From positions 372,001-436,000 of the forward strand of contig CAVVIK010000010.1 of NCBI GenBank assembly GCA_963748315.1: a stretch of DNA of 64,000 nucleotides, written 5' to 3'. Each line of letters begins with the position of its first letter. Positions within the stretch are counted from its first letter, which is position 1. The notes beneath the pieces were generated by a model. The model searched no databases. It had not been told where the DNA came from and was given only the letters and a program-made list of their open reading frames with translations. Origin of the DNA: DASPHG01 sp963748315. Lineage in GTDB: Bacteria; Actinomycetota; Thermoleophilia; Solirubrobacterales; Thermoleophilaceae. Shown in pieces: positions 32,988-40,333 of the stretch. The position numbers were made by a program, and so were the translations under genes.

Positions 32988-33846
32988 CCGGGCGGCTCGT
33001 CGCCGTCAGAAGCCCGATCAGCACGAGCGCCGCGCCCGCGACCTGCAGCCCCGTGGGCTCCTCGCCGAGCAGCACCACGCCCAGCGCGAGCGAGGTGAGC
33101 GGCTGGAGCGTGAGCAGCACCGATGTCACCGCTGCCGGCAGGCGCGGCAGCGAGCCCGTGATCAGGAGCCATCCGACTACCTGCGAGCTGAACGCGAGCA
33201 GCACGAGCCAGCCGTGCTCCGGCCATGACGGCACGAAGTCGACGTCGCCGATCGCGATTCCCGCAAGGCCGCAGCCGACCGCGGCCACCCATGTCGCCTC
33301 GAAGAGCGGTGCCGCCGGCGCCGACCCGGTGCCGGACGCGCGGATGAGCAGGATGAATCCCGTGTAGCTGATGGCTGTGATGACCCCGTAGATCGCGCCC
33401 TTGGTCGGGTCGCTGCCGTATGCGCCGTCCTCGAGTACTCCCGAGATCAGCACGATGCCGATGAGCGCGGGCGGCACGGCGATCAGGGTGCGGGCCTCGG
33501 GTCGCTCGGCGAGGACGAGCCACGCCGTGACGCCGACCAGGACCACCTGGAGGTTGCCGAGGACGGTTGCGAGCCCCGCGCCGATGTAGGCGATCGAGTA
33601 GTGCCAGGCGACGAGATCGACCGCGAAGAGGACGCCGGCGAGGTACGCCAGCCGCCGCTGGCGGGGCGTGCGCGGCTCGTTGCGCGCCAAGAGCCAGAGG
33701 ATCGGGACCGCATAGAAGCAGCGGAAGAACGCTGACGTGGGCGGGGCGACGTCGGACGCCTTCACGAGGATCGCCGAGAAGGCGATCGTCAGGGCGCCGA
33801 GGAGTGCTCCGAGGCGCGGGGAGGGGTCTGACCCCGAGATCGTGGC
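32953..33846 (-). CDS. EamA-family (DMT) transporter with uncertain N-terminus
   Basis: About 298 residues with ten hydrophobic segments: LGALLGALTIAFSAILVKASDVAPPTSAFFRCFYAVPILWLL, YIGAGLATVLGNLQVVLVGVTAWLVLAERPE and LPAAVTSVLLTLQPLTSLALGVVLLGEEPTGLQVAGAALVLIGLL. No ATG, GTG or TTG exists in frame ahead of the first helix within the gap to the epimerase gene. The N-terminus (ATISGSDPSPR) is encoded by a GGGGTC palindrome, so an inserted repeat may have replaced the original start. The given start is arbitrary. Substrate unknown. Confidence 0.75.
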   Translation of the reverse strand, partial: ATISGSDPSPRLGALLGALTIAFSAILVKASDVAPPTSAFFRCFYAVPILWLLARNEPRTPRQRRLAYLAGVLFAVDLVAWHYSIAYIGAGLATVLGNLQVVLVGVTAWLVLAERPEARTLIAVPPALIGIVLISGVLEDGAYGSDPTKGAIYGVITAISYTGFILLIRASGTGSAPAAPLFEATWVAAVGCGLAGIAIGDVDFVPSWPEHGWLVLLAFSSQVVGWLLITGSLPRLPAAVTSVLLTLQPLTSLALGVVLLGEEPTGLQVAGAALVLIGLLTATSRPVSAREPVRESA

Positions 33847-33884
33847 GCTACGTGGCCGGCTGATGGGCTCTGGGGTCAGACCCC
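33823..33884. repeat. Inverted pair of GGGGTCWGACCCC palindromes (REPIN-like)
   Basis: GGGGTC-T-GACCCC (33823-33835) and GGGGTC-A-GACCCC (33872-33884) are exact reverse complements of each other and 36 bp apart. The same core occurs at 21097-21109. The second copy supplies the TGA stop of the epimerase gene (33876-33878), and the first lies at the N-terminus of the EamA gene, so the element has moved into the junction of two genes. Confidence 0.7.
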
Positions 33885-34763
33885 GGTGGCTGCCCGCAGG
33901 GCGTCGTCGAGGTCCGGCCGGGCGAACGAGTAGCCCTCGTCCAGGAGCCGCGTGGGCACCGCGCGGACGCCGGTCGTGACGACCCACGCCATCTCGCCGT
34001 AGAGCGTCCGGATCGCGAGCGCGGGCACCGGCAGCAGCGCGGGGCGCTTGAGCGCGCGGCCGAGGGCCTTCGAGAGCTCGCTGTTCGTGACGGGCTCGGG
34101 CGCCGTGACGTTGTAGGTGCCCCTGCCCCTGTCGAGCAGGAAGAGCAACGCCCCGACGACATCGTCGAGGTGCACCCAGGGGACGTACTGACTCCCGCCG
34201 GCCACCGGCCCGCCGACACCCAGCTTGAACGGCGTCAGCATCTTCGCGAGCGCGCCGCCATCGCCCGTGAGGACGACCCCGGTCCGCGGGATCGCCACGC
34301 GCATCCCGAGCTCCTCGGCCTTGAGGGCCTCCGCCTCCCATGCCCGCACGACCTGCGCGAGGAAATCGTCGCCCGGGGCAGCCGTCTCGTCGACCGGCTC
34401 AGTACCGCGCGCGCCGTAGTAGCCGATCGCCGACATCGACACGAGCGCCTGCGGCCGCTCGTCGTCCGACAGGCGCGAGAGGGCTTCGACGAGGTGCCTC
34501 GTCCCGAGCTCACGCGACTCACGGATGCGCCGCTTCGCCGCCGTTGTCCAACGCTGCGCCACGTTCTCGCCCAGCAGGTGCACAACGCCGTCGCGGCCTG
34601 CGAGCGCCTCGGGCGGCGGGGGCCCCGCCGTCGGGTCCGTCCAGTGGACGGTGCCGGGTGCGGCGCGCGAGAGCACCGTCACGTCATCGCCCCGGGCGCG
34701 CAATGCGTCGACGACGCGCCGGCCGATCATGCCGGTGCCGCCTGTGACAGCGAAGCGCTTCAC
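33876..34763 (-). CDS. TIGR01777-family epimerase (SDR, DUF1731)
   Basis: A 295-residue extended short-chain dehydrogenase-like protein. The NAD-binding start is FAVTGGTGMIGRRVVDALRARGDDVTVLSR; a sugar/nucleotide epimerase core follows, with HLLGENVAQRWTTAAKRRIRESR, MSAIGYYG and YVPWVHLDDVVGALLFLLDRG, and a C-terminal DUF1731 (ALKRPALLPVPALAIRTLYGEMA). The family includes YfcH and plant SulA-like proteins of unclear function. Its last codon and stop lie inside a GGGGTC palindrome. Overlaps the malic enzyme gene by 4 bp. Confidence 0.88.
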   Translation of the reverse strand: MKRFAVTGGTGMIGRRVVDALRARGDDVTVLSRAAPGTVHWTDPTAGPPPPEALAGRDGVVHLLGENVAQRWTTAAKRRIRESRELGTRHLVEALSRLSDDERPQALVSMSAIGYYGARGTEPVDETAAPGDDFLAQVVRAWEAEALKAEELGMRVAIPRTGVVLTGDGGALAKMLTPFKLGVGGPVAGGSQYVPWVHLDDVVGALLFLLDRGRGTYNVTAPEPVTNSELSKALGRALKRPALLPVPALAIRTLYGEMAWVVTTGVRAVPTRLLDEGYSFARPDLDDALRAATGV

Positions 34764-36187
34764 TTGGCCGAGCTTGCGACCGGCTCTCGCGATGCCTTGT
34801 CCGCGACGGCGCTGGCGACGGCCGCGCTCACGTCACGGTTGAAGACGCTCGGCACGATGTAGTCCTCGGCGAGCTCGTCGTCGGAGACCACCTCGGCGAT
34901 CCCGTGCGCCGCCGCGAGCTTCATCTCCTCGGTGATCTTCGGCGCGCGTGCGTCGAGCGCGCCCCGGAAGATCCCGGGGAACGCCAGCACGTTGTTGATC
35001 TGATTCGGGTAGTCGGAGCGGCCGGTCGCCATCACCTTCACGAACGGCGCACACTCCTCCGGCGGCACCTCGGGCACCGGGTTCGCCATGGCGAAGACGA
35101 ACGGGTCCGAGTTCATCGTCTTCACGTCGTCGACCGAGATCACTCCCGGTCCCGACAGCCCGATGAACACGTCCGTCCCCTCCAGCGCGCCGCCCAGTGT
35201 CGTCTCGCGCCGATCGGGGTTCGTGTGCTCGGCGAGCCAGGTTTTGGGGGCGTTCATCTCACCGGACTCGTAGTCGGAGCGCCCCGCGTGGATCGACCCA
35301 TAGCGGTCGCAGGCGACGATCGAAGCGACGCCGGCGTCCATCAGAAGCCGCGCCACAGCCACGCCCGCTGCGCCCGCGCCCGCCATCGAGACACTCAGGT
35401 CGCTGAGCGCGCGCCCGGTCAGCCGGCACGCGTTGAGGAGCGCAGCGAGCACGACGATCGCGGTGCCGTGCTGGTCGTCGTGGAACACGGGGATATCCAG
35501 CTCCTCGATCAGCCGGTTCTCGATCTCGAAGCAGCGCGGCGAGGAGATGTCCTCGAGGTTGATCCCGCCGAACGTCGGCGCGATCAGCCTGACGGCCTGC
35601 ACGATCTCGTCGGGGTCCTTGGTGTCGAGGCAGATCGGGAACGCGTCGACGTCCGCGAACTCCTTGAACAGCATCGCCTTGCCCTCCATCACGGGCATCG
35701 CCGCCTCGGGGCCGATGTCGCCAAGGCCGAGCACCGCCGTCCCGTCGGAGACGACGGCGACGGTGTTCTTCTTGATCGTGTACTGGAAGGCCTTGTCGCG
35801 GTCCGCGGCGATCTCGTTGCAAACGCGAGCGACACCCGGCGTGTAGGCCATCGAGAGGTCGTCGCGCGTCTTGAGCGGGACCTTGAGGCCGGTGTAGATC
35901 TTGCCGCCGCGATGGAGCTCGAAGGTGCGGTCGGTGACCTCGATCACCTGCACGTCGTCGAGGCCCTCGACGACCTGCACCACCCGGTCCCAGTGCTCAC
36001 GGTCCGAGCAGTCGACTGTGATCTCGCGCAGGGTCTTGTCCTCGCCCTGGACGAGGATGTCGATGGCGCCGATCTGGCCACCCGCCTCGCCGATCGCCGA
36101 GGTCAGCCGCCCGAGCGATCCGGGCCGCCGCAGGAGCTCCACGCGGAGGATCATCGAGAACTGCGCACTTTGCGACAACGAGCCCAT
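34760..36187 (-). CDS. NAD-dependent malic enzyme with N-terminal ACT domain
   Basis: A 475-residue protein. Residues about 10-85 are an ACT domain (MILRVELLRRPGSLGRLTSAIGEAGGQIGAIDIL), a small-molecule sensor. The rest is malic enzyme: YTGLKVPLKTRDDLSMAYTPGVARVC, VVSDGTAVLGLGDIGPEAAMPVMEGKAMLFKEF, EDISSPRCFEIENRL, FHDDQHGTAIVVLAALLNA and the NAD fold VSMAGAGAAGVAVARLL. It converts malate to pyruvate. The ACT domain suggests allosteric control by an amino acid. Diverges from polA across 23 bp. Confidence 0.92.
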   Translation of the reverse strand: MGSLSQSAQFSMILRVELLRRPGSLGRLTSAIGEAGGQIGAIDILVQGEDKTLREITVDCSDREHWDRVVQVVEGLDDVQVIEVTDRTFELHRGGKIYTGLKVPLKTRDDLSMAYTPGVARVCNEIAADRDKAFQYTIKKNTVAVVSDGTAVLGLGDIGPEAAMPVMEGKAMLFKEFADVDAFPICLDTKDPDEIVQAVRLIAPTFGGINLEDISSPRCFEIENRLIEELDIPVFHDDQHGTAIVVLAALLNACRLTGRALSDLSVSMAGAGAAGVAVARLLMDAGVASIVACDRYGSIHAGRSDYESGEMNAPKTWLAEHTNPDRRETTLGGALEGTDVFIGLSGPGVISVDDVKTMNSDPFVFAMANPVPEVPPEECAPFVKVMATGRSDYPNQINNVLAFPGIFRGALDARAPKITEEMKLAAAHGIAEVVSDDELAEDYIVPSVFNRDVSAAVASAVADKASREPVASSAK

Positions 36188-36197
36188 AGACGGATCA

Positions 36198-36203
36198 TAA
36201 GAT
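36198..36203 (+). promoter_or_regulatory. -10-like TAAGAT before polA
   Basis: TAAGAT ends seven bases before GTG 36211, one of the cleanest examples of the leaderless pattern here. Confidence 0.5.
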
Positions 36204-36210
36204 CACGCGC

Positions 36211-38820
36211 GTGGCAGCCGAGACCCGCGAGCTATTCCTGATCGACGGCAACAGCCTGGTGTACCGCGCGTTCTACGCCCTGCCGGAGACGATCGCGACA
36301 TCGACCGGGCAGCCGACCAACGCGATCTTCGGGTTCGCGTCGATGCTCGTGAAGATCCTGACCGAGTACGGGTCGCAGCCGACGGTGGTGGCCTGGGACG
36401 CCGGGATGTCGGGTCGCGAGGAGGTCTCGACGGAGTACAAGGCGGGTCGCAGAAAGCGTCCCGACCTGCTGAGCGAGCAGTGGCCGCACATGCATCCGCT
36501 CGTCGAGGCCTTCGGCTACCGGAACGTCAAGGTCGACGGGTACGAGGCGGACGACGTGATCGCGACGCTCGCGCGCCAGGCACGCGAGAAGGGGATCGAC
36601 GTGATGGTCGTCACCGGCGACCGCGACATGTTCCAGATCGTCGGCGACGGCGTGCGTGTGATGGCGACGAGCCGCGGGATCACCGAGACCAAGCTCTACG
36701 ACCGGCAGGGCGTGATCGACCGATACGGAATCCCGCCGGAGTCGATTCCCGACTTCTACGGGCTGAAGGGCGACACGTCGGACAACATCCCGGGCGTCCC
36801 CGGCATCGGCGACAAGACGGCGTCGGACCTGCTGCAGCGCTTCGGCGACCTCGAGACGGTCCTCGCCTCGATCGACGAGATCTCGGGGGCAAAGCGCAAG
36901 GAGAACCTGACGAACCACGCCGACGACGCGCGCATGTCGAAGGAGCTCGCGACGATCCAGACCGACGTCCCGGTCGAGATCGACCTGGAGGAGGTCCACG
37001 CCGCCGAGCCCGACCGGTCGGCGATCCGCGAGACCTTCCGCGTGTTCGAGCTGCGCGACCCGCTGCGGCGGCTCGAGGAGGCGCTCGGCGCGGAGGAGGC
37101 CGGAGCCCCCGCACCGTCCGCGACGACGATCGAGGTGCGTGCCGTCAAGACCGCGCCGGCGGGCTTGTCCCAGCTCGACGGCGAGCTGGCGGCCCTGGCC
37201 GCGGAGCGGCCGCAGGCCGACGAGCCGGCTCAGGGCGAGCTGCTGCCTGCCGAGCCCGCCGCCGAGCCGCTTCGCTTCGCGGCGTACGCGGGCGGGGACG
37301 CGATGGTCGGCGAGGCCGAGACGCTCGCCGCGGTGACGCTGGGGTGGGGCGAGCGGCCGGTTGTCGCTCACGACTGGAAGTCGATCGCGTCGCCGGAGGA
37401 GCCCTGCTCGACGCCCTCGCTCGAGCACGACACGCTCGTCGCCGCCTATCTGCTCGATCCGGCGGGCCGTGCGTATCCGCTCGAGGAGCTGCTCGAGAAC
37501 GAGGGCATCGGCGTCTCCGTGAAGGGGGCCAACGGCCTCGCGCAGGACGTTGTGGGCACGCGGGTGCTGGCCGAGCGCCAGCGCGAGCGCCTCGAGGAGC
37601 TGGGGCTGACGCGGCTGCTGCGCGAGGTCGAGCTTCCGCTGGTGGAGGTCCTGATCGAGATGGAGCGCACCGGTGTGAAGCTGGACGTTGCCCGCGTGTC
37701 GGAGATCTCGGGAGGCGTCGTGGAGCGGATCGGCACGCTCGAGCGCGAGATCTGGGAGCTGGCGGGCGAGGAGTTCACGATCGGATCGCCCCAGCAGCTC
37801 TCGGAGATCCTGTTCAACAAGCTCGGCTTGTCGAAGAAGCGGCGCGGCAAGACCGGCTTCTCCACCGACGCGCGCGTGCTCCAGGCGATCCGCGGCGAGC
37901 ACCCGATCGTCGAGAAGATCGAGGACTGGCGCGAGCTCTCGAAGCTGAAGTCGACATACCTCGACGCACTGCCGGAGCTGATCGACGCCCAGACGGGCCG
38001 CCTCCACACGACCTTCAACCAGACGGCCACGACGACGGGACGCCTCTCGAGCACGAACCCGAACCTCCAGAACGTGCCGATTCGGACCGAGCTGGGGCGC
38101 GAGATCAGGTCGTGCTTCGTCGCCGAGGAGGGCCACAAGCTGATCTCGGCCGACTACTCGCAGGTCGAGCTGCGCGTGCTCGCACACATCGCCGGCGAGG
38201 ACGCGCTGAAGGAGATCTTCCGGCGCGGCGAGGACGTCCACACCGCGACCGCCGGCACGATCCTCGGGACCGCGCCCGAGGACGTCGACCCCGGCACGCG
38301 CTCGAAGGCGAAGATGGTCAACTACGGGATCGTGTACGGGCTCTCCGCCTACGGCCTGGCCGACCGGCTGCAGATCCCGCAGGACGAGGCGCAGGAGTTC
38401 ATCGACCGTTACCTCGACGGCTTCCCGAAGGTCAAGGAGTTCATCGAGTCGACGATCGAGCACGCGCGCGAGGAGGGGTACGTCTCGACCCTGTTCGGGC
38501 GCATCCGGCGCATACCCGAGCTCCGCGCGCGGCAGTGGACCACGCGCTCGCTCGGCGAGCGGCTCGCGGTCAACACCGTGATCCAGGGGACCGCGGCGGA
38601 CATCCTCAAGGTCGCGATGCTGCGCACGCACGCCGCGCTGTCCGACATGGACACCAAGCTCGTGCTGACGGTCCACGACGAGCTGCTGTTCGAGGCTCCG
38701 GACGACGAGGTCGAGGCCGCGAAGGAGATCGTGCTGCGCGAGATGGAAGAGGCGTACGAGCTCGAGCCGCCGCTCGAGGTCGACGTGGGGGTGGGTGTCA
38801 ACTGGACGGACGCGAAGTAG
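36211..38820 (+). CDS. polA: DNA polymerase I
   Basis: An 869-residue replication and repair polymerase with three domains. The 5' nuclease (1-300) has FLIDGNSLVYRAFYALP and GYEADDVIATLARQA. The middle 3'-5' exonuclease-like domain (about 320-470) has lost its first acidic motif (FAAYAGGD) and keeps only HDTLVAAYLLDP, so proofreading is probably absent, as in many actinobacterial enzymes. The polymerase (about 480-869) has SADYSQVELRVLAHIAGEDAL (motif A), RSKAKMVNYGIVYGLS (motif B) and LTVHDELLFEAP (motif C). Start GTG; stop shares a base with the next start. Confidence 0.95.
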   Translation: MAAETRELFLIDGNSLVYRAFYALPETIATSTGQPTNAIFGFASMLVKILTEYGSQPTVVAWDAGMSGREEVSTEYKAGRRKRPDLLSEQWPHMHPLVEAFGYRNVKVDGYEADDVIATLARQAREKGIDVMVVTGDRDMFQIVGDGVRVMATSRGITETKLYDRQGVIDRYGIPPESIPDFYGLKGDTSDNIPGVPGIGDKTASDLLQRFGDLETVLASIDEISGAKRKENLTNHADDARMSKELATIQTDVPVEIDLEEVHAAEPDRSAIRETFRVFELRDPLRRLEEALGAEEAGAPAPSATTIEVRAVKTAPAGLSQLDGELAALAAERPQADEPAQGELLPAEPAAEPLRFAAYAGGDAMVGEAETLAAVTLGWGERPVVAHDWKSIASPEEPCSTPSLEHDTLVAAYLLDPAGRAYPLEELLENEGIGVSVKGANGLAQDVVGTRVLAERQRERLEELGLTRLLREVELPLVEVLIEMERTGVKLDVARVSEISGGVVERIGTLEREIWELAGEEFTIGSPQQLSEILFNKLGLSKKRRGKTGFSTDARVLQAIRGEHPIVEKIEDWRELSKLKSTYLDALPELIDAQTGRLHTTFNQTATTTGRLSSTNPNLQNVPIRTELGREIRSCFVAEEGHKLISADYSQVELRVLAHIAGEDALKEIFRRGEDVHTATAGTILGTAPEDVDPGTRSKAKMVNYGIVYGLSAYGLADRLQIPQDEAQEFIDRYLDGFPKVKEFIESTIEHAREEGYVSTLFGRIRRIPELRARQWTTRSLGERLAVNTVIQGTAADILKVAMLRTHAALSDMDTKLVLTVHDELLFEAPDDEVEAAKEIVLREMEEAYELEPPLEVDVGVGVNWTDAK

Positions 38821-39263
38821 TGACGAAGGAATCGGCGGTCATGCTCACCGTCTTCGCCGGCGGCCTGATTGCGATGCAGGCGCCGATCAACTCGATGCTG
38901 GGCCGGTCCGTGGGGACCTTCGCCGCGGCGAGCGTGTCGTTCGTCGTCGGGACGATCGCGCTCGTCTTCATCACGCTGCTGGTTGGCGGCGGCTTCGGCG
39001 ACCTCGGCGAGGCCCGCCACCTGTCCTGGTACTACCTCATGGGCGGCGTCCTCGGAGCCGTCTACGTGACGACTGCGCTGGTCGCGGTGCGCGAGCTCGG
39101 AGCCGGCGGCGTTACCGCCGCGACGATCGCCGGCCAGCTCACGCTGTCGCTCGTGATCGACCAGCTCGGCATCCTCGGCGTGGACGAGCGCGCGATCACG
39201 TGGGACCGGGTCCTGGGCGTGCTCTTGCTTGCGGTCGGCACGGTCTTGATCGTGCGCGAATAG
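38820..39263 (+). CDS. DMT/YdcZ-type (DUF606) small membrane transporter
   Basis: A 147-residue protein of five hydrophobic helices: VMLTVFAGGLIAMQAPINSMLGRSVGTFAAASVSFVVGTIALVFITLLVGG, then WYYLMGGVLGAVYVTTALVAVRELGAGGVTAATIAGQLTLSLVIDQLGILG. This matches the DUF606/YdcZ half-size DMT family, which probably works as a dimer. GTG start overlaps the polA TAG by one base. Substrate unknown. Confidence 0.85.
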   Translation: MTKESAVMLTVFAGGLIAMQAPINSMLGRSVGTFAAASVSFVVGTIALVFITLLVGGGFGDLGEARHLSWYYLMGGVLGAVYVTTALVAVRELGAGGVTAATIAGQLTLSLVIDQLGILGVDERAITWDRVLGVLLLAVGTVLIVRE

Positions 39264-39268
39264 GGGCG

Positions 39269-39274
39269 TACATT
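39269..39274 (+). promoter_or_regulatory. -10-like TACATT before the 64-residue membrane protein
   Basis: TACATT ends six bases before ATG 39281, without a ribosome-binding site. Confidence 0.45.
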
Positions 39275-39280
39275 CGTGAC

Positions 39281-39475
39281 ATGGCCGCTCATGTACGACA
39301 CGCCTTCTGGGTCGCGTGCGGGTCGCTCGTCCTGCTCGGGATCTTCTTCGCCGCGCTCGGCGCGTTCGACCCCACCGAGGCCGTCGGGCTGACCATCGCA
39401 CTGCTCGTGCTCGCCGCGCTCTGGCTCGCGCACGAGTGGGGCGGTATGTGGCGCGACGAGCATCACGCGCGATAG
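39281..39475 (+). CDS. Small two-helix membrane protein (64 aa)
   Basis: A 64-residue protein with helices at about 8-27 and 35-52: FWVACGSLVLLGIFFAALGAFDPTEAVGLTIALLVLAALWLAHEW. It aligns by eye with the next protein (FFAAFGAIDFGEALTASLIALGLGLIWM), so the two are tandem paralogues. Function unknown. Its own -10-like element lies six bases upstream. Confidence 0.75.
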   Translation: MAAHVRHAFWVACGSLVLLGIFFAALGAFDPTEAVGLTIALLVLAALWLAHEWGGMWRDEHHAR

Positions 39476-39478
39476 GGT
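39473..39478 (+). promoter_or_regulatory. -10-like TAGGGT before the 113-residue membrane protein
   Basis: TAGGGT overlaps the stop of the preceding small gene and ends eight bases before ATG 39487. Confidence 0.4.
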
Positions 39479-39486
39479 CCCGCGCC

Positions 39487-39828
39487 ATGGAAGAGCAGCC
39501 GATAGCAGCGCCGTCGGAACCCGAGCGACGCACGGACGATCGCCGCTCCACCATGAGCATCGGCGGCCGCCGCCGCGCCCCGCGCCGCGCCGCGGACCGC
39601 GCCAGGCTCCTCCGCGACATGGCGGCGCTCGTGTTCGCCCTGTGCGGCGGGCTGGCGGTCGTCTACCTGTTCTTCGCGGCGTTCGGGGCGATCGACTTCG
39701 GCGAGGCGCTGACGGCCTCGCTCATCGCGCTCGGGCTGGGACTGATCTGGATGATCGGCTTCGGCTACCGGATCCGCAGCCACGCGGAGCGGGCGCAGCG
39801 CGGCGACCGCGAACGGCGCGGTTTCTGA
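39487..39828 (+). CDS. Two-helix membrane protein with basic N-terminus (113 aa)
   Basis: The first 45 residues are polar and Arg-rich (SIGGRRRAPRRAADRARLLRD). A two-helix hairpin (about 46-90) follows, similar to the preceding protein, and then a charged tail RSHAERAQRGDRERRGF. The basic N-terminus predicts a cytoplasmic location of both ends. Not recognised as any named family. Confidence 0.75.
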   Translation: MEEQPIAAPSEPERRTDDRRSTMSIGGRRRAPRRAADRARLLRDMAALVFALCGGLAVVYLFFAAFGAIDFGEALTASLIALGLGLIWMIGFGYRIRSHAERAQRGDRERRGF

Positions 39829-39847
39829 CCTAACCGTCTTCCTGCCG

Positions 39848-40333
39848 GTGCTCGGCGCCGTGGTTCTGCATGCGCCGGTGCTCCGCTACGACCTGCTGAA
39901 GCCGCTCAAACGGCCGATCTCGAATCGGCTCTTCGGGTCGAACAAGACGTGGCGGGGCGCGCTGGTGATGTTCACGGGCGTCCTGCTGGCGACAGGCGTG
40001 CGTCTGGGAGCTCATGCCGGACTCGATTCAGGACGAGTCGTGGCTCGTGGTGGGCGCTTTGATCGGAGCCGGGACGGTGCTCGGCGAGCTGCCGAACAGC
40101 TTCCTCAAGCGCAGGCTCGGGATCGGGCCGGGGAGCGGCGTCTGACGCCGGGCGGGATCGCGCTAGTCGTTTACGACCAGGCGGACTTCGTCCCGGGCAT
40201 CGCGCTCTGTCTGCTGCCCGTCTGGACGATGCCGCTCGACACGCTGCTGATCGGGTTCGTGGCCGTTGCCGCCGTTCACTTCGGCGTCAACGTGGTCGGC
40301 TACGCGATCGGAGCGCGCGACCAGCCCATCTGA
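39848..40333 (+). CDS. CarS-like CDP-archaeol synthase homologue (DUF46), two frameshifts
   Basis: The protein reads VLGAVVLHAPVLRYDLLKPLKRPISNRLFGSNKTWRGALVMFTGVLLATG, then in another frame VWELMPDSIQDESWLVVGALIGAGTVLGELPNSFLKRRLGIGPGSG, then back to LTPGGIALVVYDQADFVPGIALCLLPVWTMPLDTLLIGFVAVAAVHFGVNVVGYAIG. Indels lie near 40001 (+1) and 40139 (-1). The GxNKTWRG and DQADF motifs match CDP-2,3-bis-geranylgeranylglycerol synthase, a CTP:lipid transferase with about five TM helices. The start is uncertain. The 3' end runs into the antisense reductase-like gene. Confidence 0.7.
   Translation: MLGAVVLHAPVLRYDLLKPLKRPISNRLFGSNKTWRGALVMFTGVLLATGVRLGAHAGLDSGRVVARGGRFDRSRDGARRAAEQLPQAQARDRAGERRLTPGGIALVVYDQADFVPGIALCLLPVWTMPLDTLLIGFVAVAAVHFGVNVVGYAIGARDQPI

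Noticed and set aside
36480..39263. A 927-codon open frame parallel to polA
   Set aside because: It is a shadow caused by codon bias at high GC; the sequence is Arg/Ala/Gly-rich with no domain, and only its last 147 codons (from 38820) form a real gene.
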